Source: Methylobacterium sp. BTF04 (GTDB lineage Bacteria; Pseudomonadota; Alphaproteobacteria; Rhizobiales; Beijerinckiaceae). From it: a stretch of 64,000 bases of DNA. The notes beneath the pieces are model-generated. The model did no database searches. It was not told the origin of the DNA and saw only the letters and a program-made list of their open reading frames with translations. Numbering within the stretch: position 1 is the stretch's first letter; the number at the start of each line of letters is the position of its first letter. Below, piece after piece: positions 56,398-64,000 of this stretch. The position numbers and the translations under genes were made by a program. The DNA is taken from assembly GCF_010692745.1 (NCBI RefSeq), contig NZ_JAAHTB010000008.1:62001-126000 (forward strand), read 5' to 3'.

Positions 56398-58665
56398 ATG
56401 GCGCCACGCGGGCGGCATCGGCGTGAAGGATTTCCGGGTTTGCCGCGTACGATCCGTTGCCGCCTCGACCCCGTCAGCCAGATCGTGGCGGAGGACCAGG
56501 CGGGTCTATGGCGGGCGACCGGCTCCGACCCCCATTTCCGGTTGTGGCCGGCTAAGGCGCGGGGCCGGCATCGTGGCGGCTGGGTGCGCATCCGGGCCGA
56601 CCTGACTCCCTCGGAGCGGACCAAGCTGACGCCACTGCTCTATGTCGACGACGGCAAGGGGTTTCGCGAGACGCTGGTCATTCCCCTCGAAGCCGATGCG
56701 AACGGTATCGACAACCTCGTGCATCTGCCCAGGCGCGTGCGCGGCCTGCGCCTCGACCCGCTCGGTGGACCGGGCCGTTTCAGCCTGAGCGCTGTCAGCC
56801 TGACGCATCTGAGCCCGGTGGGTGCCTGCGTGGAGACCGCTCGCCGACTCCTGGACACGCTCCCCCCGGAGGAGCGGACTCCGCTACGCCTGCTGCCGCG
56901 TCTTGCCGGCCTTGCCCACAGCCGGCCTGCGCGCGCGCTCTGGACCGCCTTTCGCGATAGTGCGAGGCCGCGGCCTGCGCCGGCCTCCTACACCACCTGG
57001 ATCGACACGGTGGAGACGCCGTCACGCCTGTCGGTGGAGGCGATGCGTCGCGCCATCGCCGGGTTCGGCATCCAGCCACGCATTTCGATCGTCATGCCGG
57101 TCTACGACACGCCCCTGCGCTGGCTGGAAGCGGCCATCGCATCGGTGCAGGCGCAGGCTTATCAGGATTGGGAACTGTGCCTGTGCGACGACAACTCGCC
57201 ATCGCCGCACATCCTGCCGATGCTCGCGGCGTTCGCGGCCGGTGATTCCCGGATCAAGCTGCATCGGAGGAGCGAGAACGGCCGCATCTCTGCCGCGTCC
57301 AACGACGCGATGGCGCTGGCGACCGGCACATACATGACGCTGATGGACCACGACGACGTGATCCCGGACAACGCCCTCTACGAATTCGTGCGCATCCTCA
57401 ACGCCGACCCCACGGTGGACTTCATCTATTCCGATGAAGACAAGATCTCCATCGACGGCGTGCGTTACGATCCGTTCTTCAAGCCGGACTGGTCGCCCGA
57501 GGCGCTCGAAGCCTGCATGTATACGGCGCATCTGGCGCTCTACCGGATGGATATCGTCGGCCGCATCGGCGGCTTTCGAGAGGTTTGCAACGGTGCGCAG
57601 GATTACGACTTCGCCCTTCGGTACACCGAGCAGGTTCGCAACGTCCATCACGTCGCCAAGGTGCTCTATCACTGGCGCGCGATCCCCGGTTCCACGGCGC
57701 AGACCATGGACAACAAGGACTACGTCATCGCGTCGGCGGTGCGTGGCCTCGAGGACAGGGCACGGCGCACCGGCGAACTCGATTACGTTCGCCCCTCCCC
57801 TTACAAGGGCTGCTTCGATCTGCGCCGAAAGCTGATGGCACGGCCGCTCGTCTCCATCGTGATCCCGAGCGCCGGACGCGACAGCGTGGTCGGCGGGCGG
57901 AGCGTCGATCTCCTGGCCGCCTGCCTCGCCAGCATCCGCCAGACCAGTCTCTACGACGCCATCGAGATCGTGGTCGTCGACAACGGCGATCTGCGACCGC
58001 AGACGCAGGCCGCCCTCGACCGACATGGGGCGCGGCGCGTCACCTATGCGCAGCCGGTCTTCAACGTCGCCGCCAAGATGAATCTCGGGGCGCGGGCCGC
58101 CGCGGGCGACGTGCTGGTGTTCCTCAACGACGACATCGCGGTGATCACGCCCGACTGGATCGAGGCGATGCTGGCGTTGCTCCAGATCCCCGGCGTGGGC
58201 GCGGTCGGCCCCAAGCTGCTGTTCGAGACCGGGGAAATCCAGCATGCCGGCGTCTCCGTCGTCGATTCAACGCCCGACCATATTCGCCGTGGCTATCCCG
58301 GGGACGATCCGGGGCACTTCTTCTCCACGGCGGCCAACCGCAACTATCTGGCGGTCACCGGGGCCTGCGTGATGGTGAAACGGACCGACTTCGATGCCAT
58401 CGATGGCTTCGACGAGGGATTTCCGGTCAACTACAACGACGTCGATCTGTGTCTGCGCCTGTGGGATCGCGGCCTGCGCATCGTCTATTGCGCCACGGTC
58501 TCGCTCTATCATTACGAGAGCCGGAACCGGGTGCGCAGCGTCGACCCGGCCGAGCAGGAGCGCTTCCGCGACCGCTGGGCCGAGAAGATCCCGCTCGACC
58601 CGTTCTATGGCGAATGGTTCGCGGCGCTGCCGCCGACCTTCGAGCTCGACCCGTCCCGTTTCTGA
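56398..58665 (+). CDS. Two-domain family 2 glycosyltransferase
   Basis: The 755-aa product has an N-terminal unassigned region of about 220 residues and two GT-A domains. The first has ISIVMPVYDTPLRWLEAAIAS and the metal motif DHDD; the second starts VSIVIPSAGRD and has LNDDIAVI and a distal VNYNDVDLCLRLW. Such tandem enzymes build repeating or rhamnan-type surface glycans. The start is uncertain: ATG 56398 lacks a ribosome site, while TTG 56440 is preceded by AAGGA at nine bases. The 3' end is followed by a strong hairpin. No signal peptide or membrane segment. Confidence 0.88.
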   Translation: MAPRGRHRREGFPGLPRTIRCRLDPVSQIVAEDQAGLWRATGSDPHFRLWPAKARGRHRGGWVRIRADLTPSERTKLTPLLYVDDGKGFRETLVIPLEADANGIDNLVHLPRRVRGLRLDPLGGPGRFSLSAVSLTHLSPVGACVETARRLLDTLPPEERTPLRLLPRLAGLAHSRPARALWTAFRDSARPRPAPASYTTWIDTVETPSRLSVEAMRRAIAGFGIQPRISIVMPVYDTPLRWLEAAIASVQAQAYQDWELCLCDDNSPSPHILPMLAAFAAGDSRIKLHRRSENGRISAASNDAMALATGTYMTLMDHDDVIPDNALYEFVRILNADPTVDFIYSDEDKISIDGVRYDPFFKPDWSPEALEACMYTAHLALYRMDIVGRIGGFREVCNGAQDYDFALRYTEQVRNVHHVAKVLYHWRAIPGSTAQTMDNKDYVIASAVRGLEDRARRTGELDYVRPSPYKGCFDLRRKLMARPLVSIVIPSAGRDSVVGGRSVDLLAACLASIRQTSLYDAIEIVVVDNGDLRPQTQAALDRHGARRVTYAQPVFNVAAKMNLGARAAAGDVLVFLNDDIAVITPDWIEAMLALLQIPGVGAVGPKLLFETGEIQHAGVSVVDSTPDHIRRGYPGDDPGHFFSTAANRNYLAVTGACVMVKRTDFDAIDGFDEGFPVNYNDVDLCLRLWDRGLRIVYCATVSLYHYESRNRVRSVDPAEQERFRDRWAEKIPLDPFYGEWFAALPPTFELDPSRF

Positions 58666-58668
58666 CCT

Positions 58669-58697
58669 TCGATCCTTCGCCAACGGCGAAGGATCGA
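58669..58697. terminator. Perfect 13-bp hairpin after the glycosyltransferase gene
   Basis: Arms TCGATCCTTCGCC and GGCGAAGGATCGA surround a three-base loop, starting four bases after the stop codon. No T-run follows, so it may act with Rho or protect the mRNA 3' end. Confidence 0.6.
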
Positions 58698-58803
58698 TCG
58701 AAGTCTTCCGAATTGCGAACCGTTCCAATTCGAGGGCAAGTGTCAGTCCTCGCAAACACGGCAGCGGCGTCAGGCCGGCGGTCACGGAACGGTTTCCGGC
58801 GCG

Positions 58804-60126
58804 ATGCAGACATCATCACTCCTGGGCGGGGACGGCACGGTGGTGATGACCGGGCTGCTGCTCGTGCTCTGCATGGGGCTCTGGGCGAGCGGTCTCGTGG
58901 CGGAGATCGTCACCGCGATGCTGTTCTTCGCCCTTGCGATGCTGTTTCGCCTCGCGCCGCCGGCCGTGGTGTTTTCAGGATTCGCCTCCTCCGCCTTCTG
59001 GCTGGTGCTGAGCGGCATGGTGGTCGGGCTGGCGATGACGCGCACCGGGCTCGGCGCCCGGCTCGCCCTCGGCCTCTCGGGCTATCTTTCCACATCCTAT
59101 CGCGGGTTCATCGCCGGTCTCGTGGCGCTCGCCTTCGCCCTGTCCTTCGTCATGCCATCCAATCTCGGGCGGATCGCCTTGCTGATACCGGTGGTGCTGT
59201 CCCTGTGCGACGCCTTCGGGCTCGAGCCCGGACGGCCCGGGCGGCACGGCGCCGTACTGGCGGTGGGGCTGGCGACGCCGATCCTGTCCGCTGCGGTACT
59301 ACCGGCAAACGTGCCCAACCTCGTCATGGCCGGCACGGCGGAGGCCCAATACGGTCTGCATATCGGGTACCTGCCCTATCTGATCCTGCATGCGCCGGTC
59401 CTGGCGATCGCCAAGGGTGTGCTCCTCGTCGTCGCGACGGTCTGGATGTTCCCGGATCGGCTGGGAGCGAATGCAGGGCCGGCAGAGGTGGACGGTGCGC
59501 CCCTCACGCCTGAGGCCCGGCGCCTGTCCGTGATTCTGGTCGCAACGCTGGCCTTGTGGGTGACGGACGGTGTGCACCACATCGCGCCGGCCTGGATCGG
59601 GCTCTCGGCCGCGGTGATCTGCCTGCTGCCGCGCATCGGCGTGCTGCCGGCGGAGGCGTTCGGTGCCGTGAACCTGCGCACCTGCTTCTACGTCGCCGCC
59701 CTGCTCGGCCTGGTGGCGACGGTCAACGAGATCGGCCTCGGCGCCCGTCTCGGCCACGCGCTCCTTAGTATCGCACCGCTGCGGGCGGATGCGCCGGCCC
59801 ACGATTTCGGGATTCTCGCGGGTCTCGCCGCCATCCTGACCCTCGCGGTCACCGCTAACGGGGCACCGGCCCTCTACACCGCTCTGGCCGGCGAGATGGC
59901 GCGGGCGAGCAATCTCGACCTCATGAGCGTCGTGATGATCCAGGTGGTGGGGTACTCGACGCTGTTCCTGCCCTATCAGGCACCCCCCATCGTGATGGCT
60001 GTGGATCTTGGGCGGGTGCCCCTGGTGCAGGCGACGAAGCTGACCCTGCTCACCGGCTTCGCCTCGGTCCTCCTGATCGCGCCGCTCGACTACCTGTGGT
60101 GGCGTATCCTGGGACAAATCCCATGA
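58804..60126 (+). CDS. SLC13/DASS-type anion permease
   Basis: The 440-aa product is an integral membrane protein with about eleven hydrophobic segments. A first half with FVMPSNLGRIALLIPVVLSL and a pseudo-repeat second half with VTANGAPALYTALAGEMAR are typical of the ion-transporter clan of dicarboxylate/citrate and arsenite-type carriers. The substrate could be a di- or tricarboxylate, sulfate or another anion; nearby sdh genes would fit a dicarboxylate but they form a separate transcript. ATG 58804. Confidence 0.78.
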   Translation: MQTSSLLGGDGTVVMTGLLLVLCMGLWASGLVAEIVTAMLFFALAMLFRLAPPAVVFSGFASSAFWLVLSGMVVGLAMTRTGLGARLALGLSGYLSTSYRGFIAGLVALAFALSFVMPSNLGRIALLIPVVLSLCDAFGLEPGRPGRHGAVLAVGLATPILSAAVLPANVPNLVMAGTAEAQYGLHIGYLPYLILHAPVLAIAKGVLLVVATVWMFPDRLGANAGPAEVDGAPLTPEARRLSVILVATLALWVTDGVHHIAPAWIGLSAAVICLLPRIGVLPAEAFGAVNLRTCFYVAALLGLVATVNEIGLGARLGHALLSIAPLRADAPAHDFGILAGLAAILTLAVTANGAPALYTALAGEMARASNLDLMSVVMIQVVGYSTLFLPYQAPPIVMAVDLGRVPLVQATKLTLLTGFASVLLIAPLDYLWWRILGQIP

Positions 60127-60289
60127 GCGCGGTGACGGAAGCGCGACTGACGATCGGCCGAGAGTGTCGCATCCCGCCGGCTATGGAGACGGGTTGCGCA
60201 TTGGCTCGCGGCCTGTACCACCTTAGAGACGGTCCAAAGTTTTAATCCCATTTTCGCGACGCTGACAAAAATCGAGGATCGCAACCACG

Positions 60290-60691
60290 ATGCCACCCAC
60301 CGTCCGACCCACGGTCGCAGCGCCCTTGTCGCCCCATCTCCAGATCTATCGCTGGACTTGGACCATGGCGATGTCGGTGTTCCACCGCATCACCGGCACC
60401 GCGCTCTACGGCGGCACCGGCCTCGTCGCGATCTGGCTCGTAGCCCTCGCCTCGGGCCCGCTCGGCTACGACGCCGTCGCATGGTTCTTCGGCTCGATCG
60501 TCGGTCGGCTGATCCTGTTCGTCTACACCTGGATCCTGATGCACCACATGCTGGGCGGTCTGCGCCACTTCGTCTGGGACGTCGGCCAGGGCTTCGACCG
60601 TGAGCGCCGGATGGCGTTGGCACGCGGTACGCTGATCGCGTCGGTGATCGCCACCGTTCTCATCTGGGCGATCGCCCTCGTCGTGCGCTGA
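60290..60691 (+). CDS. sdhC: Succinate dehydrogenase cytochrome b556 subunit
   Basis: SdhC anchors the complex in the membrane and binds haem and ubiquinone. The 133-aa product has SPHLQIYRWTWTMAMSVFHRITG, the Ser/Arg quinone-site motif at the N-terminus, three membrane segments and a haem-ligand-type His in HHMLGGLRHFVWD. It is first in the sdhC-sdhD-sdhA-x-sdhB operon; the promoter must lie in the 163 bases upstream. Confidence 0.95.
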   Translation: MPPTVRPTVAAPLSPHLQIYRWTWTMAMSVFHRITGTALYGGTGLVAIWLVALASGPLGYDAVAWFFGSIVGRLILFVYTWILMHHMLGGLRHFVWDVGQGFDRERRMALARGTLIASVIATVLIWAIALVVR

Positions 60692-60702
60692 GGAGGCCGA
60701 TC

Positions 60703-61107
60703 ATGGCTGACACTGCAAAGACTTCGCTGCGCACTGCGCGCTCCCGCGTGAAGGGTCTCGGCGCCTCCGGCCACGGCGCCGGCCACTGGTGGCAGCAGCG
60801 CGTCACCGCGGCCGCCAACGTGCCGCTGATGATCGCCTTCATCGTAATCATCGCCAAGATGTCCGGGCGCCCCTACCCCGAGGCGGTCGCCCTGGTGTCG
60901 CACCCCCTCGTGGCGCTCATTCTGATCCTCGCCGTGATCTCGGTCGCGCTCCACATGAGGATCGGCCTGCAGGTGGTGATCGAGGACTATGTCCAAGCCA
61001 AGGGGCTGAAGTTCGCCGCCCTGTTCGCCAACAACGTCTATTCGGTCGGTGTGGCCGTCGCCTGTCTCTACGCGATCATGCGCGTGAGTCTGGCGCGCCT
61101 CGTCTGA
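60703..61107 (+). CDS. sdhD: Succinate dehydrogenase membrane anchor subunit
   Basis: The 134-aa product has three membrane segments, begins with a Ser/Arg-rich leader ([20 protein letters not shown]) containing the conserved RVKGLGASG and WWQQR, and has the haem-region His in [16 protein letters not shown]. It pairs with SdhC to bind haem b and quinone. It lies 11 bases after sdhC. Confidence 0.95.
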   Translation: MADTAKTSLRTARSRVKGLGASGHGAGHWWQQRVTAAANVPLMIAFIVIIAKMSGRPYPEAVALVSHPLVALILILAVISVALHMRIGLQVVIEDYVQAKGLKFAALFANNVYSVGVAVACLYAIMRVSLARLV

Positions 61108-61135
61108 TCGCATCCGGAACCCAAGGAGATCGTCC

Positions 61136-62950
61136 ATGGCCAGCAACGGATCGAACGGCGCGCCCGCCTATACGATCACCGACCACACCTTCGACGTGGT
61201 GATCGTCGGTGCCGGCGGTGCGGGGCTTCGCGCTACAGTGGGCTGCTCGCAGGCCGGGCTGCGTACCGCCTGCATCACCAAGGTGTTCCCCACCCGCTCG
61301 CACACCGTGGCGGCCCAGGGCGGCATCTCGGCTTCCCTCGGCAATATGGGGCCGGACGATTGGCGCTGGCACATGTACGACACCGTCAAGGGCTCGGACT
61401 GGCTCGGTGACCAGGACGCCATCGAGTACCTCGTGCGCAACGCGCCGGCCGCGGTCTACGAGCTCGAGCATTGGGGCGTCCCGTTCTCGCGCACCGAAGA
61501 AGGCAAGATTTATCAGCGCCCCTTCGGCGGCATGACCACGGATTACGGCAAGGGCACCGCCCAGCGGACCTGTGCCGCGGCCGACCGCACCGGCCACGCG
61601 ATGCTGCACACGCTGTATGGCCAGGCGGTGAAGAACAACACCAACTTCTTCATCGAGTACTTCGCCCTCGATCTGATCATGGACGAGGACGGCCGCTGCC
61701 TCGGCGTCATCGCCATCGATCAAGCCACCGGCGAGATTCATCGGTTCCGCGGCCAGCAGACCATTCTGGCCACCGGCGGCTATGGCCGTTCGTATTTCTC
61801 GGCCACCTCCGCCCATACCTGTACGGGCGATGGCAATGCCATGGTGCTGCGCGCCGGCCTGCCGCTGCAGGATATGGAATTCGTGCAGTTCCACCCCACC
61901 GGCATCTACGGCGCCGGCTGCCTCATTACCGAGGGCGCACGCGGTGAGGGCGGCTATCTCACCAATTCCGAGGGCGAGCGCTTCATGGAGCGCTACGCGC
62001 CGTCGGCGAAGGATCTCGCCTCGCGCGACGTGGTCTCACGGTCGATGACCATGGAGATCCGGGCCGGCCGCGGCGTCGGCAAGACCAGCGATCACATCTA
62101 CCTGCACCTCGACCATCTCGACCCGGCGATCCTGCACCAGCGCCTGCCGGGGATTTCCGAATCCGCCAAGATCTTCGCCGGCGTCGATGTCACCAAGGAG
62201 CCGATCCCGGTTTTGCCGACGGTGCATTACAACATGGGCGGCATCCCGACGAACTATCACGGCGAGGTCCTGACCCTGAAGAACGGCAACCCCGACACGG
62301 TGGTGCCGGGCCTGATGGCGCTCGGCGAAGCGGCCTGCGTGTCCGTTCACGGCGCCAACCGGCTCGGCTCCAACTCGCTCATCGATCTCGTGGTGTTCGG
62401 CCGTGCGGCCGGCCTGCGCTGCGCCGAGATCGTCGAGCCGGGCCGCCGCCAGATGGACCTGCCGAAGGACTCCGCCGACAAGGCGCTCGGCCGCCTCGAC
62501 CGCTTCCGTTACGCCAACGGCAATACGCCGACGGCGGAACTGCGCGCCGAGATGCAGAAGACCATGCAGAACAATTGCGCGGTCTTCCGCACCGGCGAAG
62601 TGCTGGAAGAGGGCAAGACCCTCATCCACAAGGTCGCCTCCGGCATCCAGGACATCAAGATCGAAGATCGTTCGCTGATCTGGAACACCGACCTGCTCGA
62701 GACCCTGGAATTCGACAACCTCATCGGCCAGGCGGTCGTCACGATGGAATCGGCGGCCAACCGCAAGGAGAGCCGCGGCGCGCATGCCCGAGAGGATTTC
62801 CCGGATCGCGACGACAAGGAATGGATGAAGCATACGCTCGCCTGGATGGACGACAAATCCAAGCAGGTCAGCATCGATTACCGTCCGGTCCATACTTACA
62901 CGATGTCGAACGAGATTCAGTATATCGAGCCGAAGGCGCGCGTATACTGA
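61136..62950 (+). CDS. sdhA: Succinate dehydrogenase flavoprotein subunit
   Basis: SdhA oxidises succinate to fumarate. The 604-aa product has the FAD motif [14 protein letters not shown], the covalent-FAD His H56 ([11 protein letters not shown]), the substrate-loop [21 protein letters not shown] and the C-terminal [19 protein letters not shown]. Full length. It lies 28 bases after sdhD. Confidence 0.98.
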   Translation: MASNGSNGAPAYTITDHTFDVVIVGAGGAGLRATVGCSQAGLRTACITKVFPTRSHTVAAQGGISASLGNMGPDDWRWHMYDTVKGSDWLGDQDAIEYLVRNAPAAVYELEHWGVPFSRTEEGKIYQRPFGGMTTDYGKGTAQRTCAAADRTGHAMLHTLYGQAVKNNTNFFIEYFALDLIMDEDGRCLGVIAIDQATGEIHRFRGQQTILATGGYGRSYFSATSAHTCTGDGNAMVLRAGLPLQDMEFVQFHPTGIYGAGCLITEGARGEGGYLTNSEGERFMERYAPSAKDLASRDVVSRSMTMEIRAGRGVGKTSDHIYLHLDHLDPAILHQRLPGISESAKIFAGVDVTKEPIPVLPTVHYNMGGIPTNYHGEVLTLKNGNPDTVVPGLMALGEAACVSVHGANRLGSNSLIDLVVFGRAAGLRCAEIVEPGRRQMDLPKDSADKALGRLDRFRYANGNTPTAELRAEMQKTMQNNCAVFRTGEVLEEGKTLIHKVASGIQDIKIEDRSLIWNTDLLETLEFDNLIGQAVVTMESAANRKESRGAHAREDFPDRDDKEWMKHTLAWMDDKSKQVSIDYRPVHTYTMSNEIQYIEPKARVY

Positions 62951-63007
62951 TGAAGAACGAGACGGCACCGCGCATTTCCGCGATGCCGGATTGTAGGAGA
63001 TGAGGCG

Positions 63008-63568
63008 ATGAACTCGACGCTGCGCCGCCGTGCGAGCGCTGCCCTTGCGATCATGGCAGCTCTCCTTCTGATCGTGCCGGCGGCGGCGCGGGCTCCGGAC
63101 TTCGATTTTCCGCCGGAGGTCGTCGGCTTCGCACGCGGACCCAGGACCGATTACGAAGCCCGCGCTCCCGGATACGGCTACTCCGTCGTGTACACGAACG
63201 GTCGCTGGAAAGCGGATGTCTACGTCTACGACGGCGGAGTTGCGCTGATCGCCGACGGGCCATCGTCTTCGGGTGTCGCGGAACAGATCGCGCAGGCGGG
63301 CGGCGAAATCCGGACGCTGGTGGAGCGCGGCGTTTATCGCGGAAGCACGGATCGCGGACCGATGCGGCTCGGCGGCGCAGCGGGAGACGCAGTCGCATGC
63401 CGCGCCTTCACCATCGACCGCCCGGATCTCGGCGTGACCGAAAGCTTGCTGTGCCTCACGGGCCTACGCGGAAAATACGTGAAGTTCCGCTTGTCGAGTC
63501 CTGTGGGAACGCAGGTATCCCAGGTGGAAGCAGAGCAATTCATCGCCGGCTGGCTTGCCCGCCAATAG
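63008..63568 (+). CDS. Exported hypothetical protein inside the sdh operon
   Basis: The 186-aa product has a clear Sec signal (AALAIMAALLLIVPAAARA), then a soluble beta-rich domain: GYGYSVVYTNGRWKADVYVYDGG, ACRAFTIDRPDLGVTESLLCL and GKYVKFRLS. No catalytic motif is recognised. The two Cys in the C-terminal half could form a disulfide. It lies between sdhA and sdhB on the same strand, with 57 and 63 base gaps, so it is likely co-transcribed. A role in periplasmic or membrane support of respiration is possible but unproven. Confidence 0.75.
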   Translation: MNSTLRRRASAALAIMAALLLIVPAAARAPDFDFPPEVVGFARGPRTDYEARAPGYGYSVVYTNGRWKADVYVYDGGVALIADGPSSSGVAEQIAQAGGEIRTLVERGVYRGSTDRGPMRLGGAAGDAVACRAFTIDRPDLGVTESLLCLTGLRGKYVKFRLSSPVGTQVSQVEAEQFIAGWLARQ

Positions 63569-63631
63569 AAATCCTGCGGTTCGAAGCGCGTGACACCGCT
63601 GCTCCGCCCCGCTCTCTACGAAGGTACGGAC

Positions 63632-64000
63632 ATGGCCCAGTTCAACCTCCCCAAGAACTCCCAGCTCACCGAGGGCAAGATCTGGCCTCGGCCGACGGGT
63701 GGGAACAACCTCCAGGAATTTCGGATCTACCGCTGGAATCCCGATGACGGGAAGAACCCGCGCGTCGATATCTATCAGGTCGATCGGGACGATTGCGGGC
63801 CGATGGTCCTCGACGCCCTGCTGTGGATCAAGAGCAAGGTCGATTCGACTCTGGTGTTCCGCCGCTCCTGCCGCGAGGGCATCTGCGGCTCCTGCGCCAT
63901 GAACATCGAAGGCCAGAATGCCCTCGCCTGCACCATGGGCATCGACGAGTGCCAGGAGCATGCCAAGGGCAAGAAGACCGGCGCGGTGCGGATCTACCCG
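63632..64000 (+). CDS. sdhB: Succinate dehydrogenase iron-sulfur subunit (3' end cut by window edge)
   Basis: SdhB carries electrons from FAD to quinone through three iron-sulfur clusters. The visible 123 residues include the N-terminal ferredoxin domain with the [2Fe-2S] ligands ([22 protein letters not shown]). The [4Fe-4S] and [3Fe-4S] half lies outside the window. The frame is open to the last base. ATG 63632 is preceded by GAAGGTACGGAC, a usable ribosome site. Confidence 0.96.
   Translation, partial: MAQFNLPKNSQLTEGKIWPRPTGGNNLQEFRIYRWNPDDGKNPRVDIYQVDRDDCGPMVLDALLWIKSKVDSTLVFRRSCREGICGSCAMNIEGQNALACTMGIDECQEHAKGKKTGAVRIYP

Overview
This is a gene-dense, GC-rich chromosomal window from an alphaproteobacterium. 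The gene order points to the Hyphomicrobiales (Rhizobiales), most likely a Methylobacterium/Methylorubrum-type organism. The evidence is the dusB-ntrB-ntrC / ntrY-ntrX / hfq-hflX array next to a fused ispDF, the pdhA-pdhB(lipoyl)-pdhC-lpdA / lipA / coq10-like run, and sdhCDAB. The family assignment is inference from synteny and protein character; no database search was run. I found no rRNA, tRNA, CRISPR array, transposase, integrase or plasmid/phage origin. The only gene with a mobile-element flavour is the SNF2-like helicase at the left edge.

Layout. 70-1521: SNF2-type ATPase (minus). 1703-5783: a small exported protein, then uvrA. 6312-8114: a highly expressed-looking outer-membrane protein and a secreted fasciclin-domain protein, each closed by a clear terminator. 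8288-13987 (minus): ntrY-ntrX, hfq, hflX. A gamma-glutamyltransferase-family gene (14192-15790, plus) separates ntrYX from ntrBC-dusB (15921-19600, minus). 19716-21837 (plus): ispDF, cinA-type amidohydrolase and a small tyrosine phosphatase. 21852-31445 (minus): COQ10-like protein, lipA, a glycosyltransferase, lpdA, pdhC, a DUF5076-like gene, pdhB, pdhA and an FtsB-like protein. 31533-32994: LysR and MntR-like regulators.

33037-36132 (minus) is a three-gene cassette of an acyl carrier protein, an AMP-forming ligase and a PLP decarboxylase. It resembles the cassette that accompanies exosortase A in other bacteria, but no exosortase is visible here. After aqpZ comes the locus 37212-45557: a transglutaminase, a fused circularly permuted ATP-grasp/alpha-E protein, a transglutaminase-DUF2126 giant and, divergently, a zinc metallopeptidase. 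This matches a predicted but poorly characterised peptide ligation/cleavage system. These two loci are the best candidates for uncharacterised biology in the window.

45562-48722 holds a thioesterase, a 42-aa membrane microprotein, an FYGPRR-repeat exported protein, a DUF1508 protein and an RhlE-type RNA helicase. 49152-51778 encodes a flippase-like protein and a translationally coupled acyltransferase. 51795-56344 has small exported or hypothetical genes, a 3-mercaptopyruvate sulfurtransferase, ureD and allophanate hydrolase. 56398-60126 has a double-domain glycosyltransferase and an anion permease. The window ends in sdhC-sdhD-sdhA-(exported protein)-sdhB, with sdhB cut by the window edge.

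Functional themes are central carbon metabolism (pyruvate dehydrogenase with its lipoylation enzyme; succinate dehydrogenase), nitrogen control (NtrBC, NtrYX, Hfq, UreD, allophanate hydrolase), isoprenoid synthesis and cell-surface glycans.
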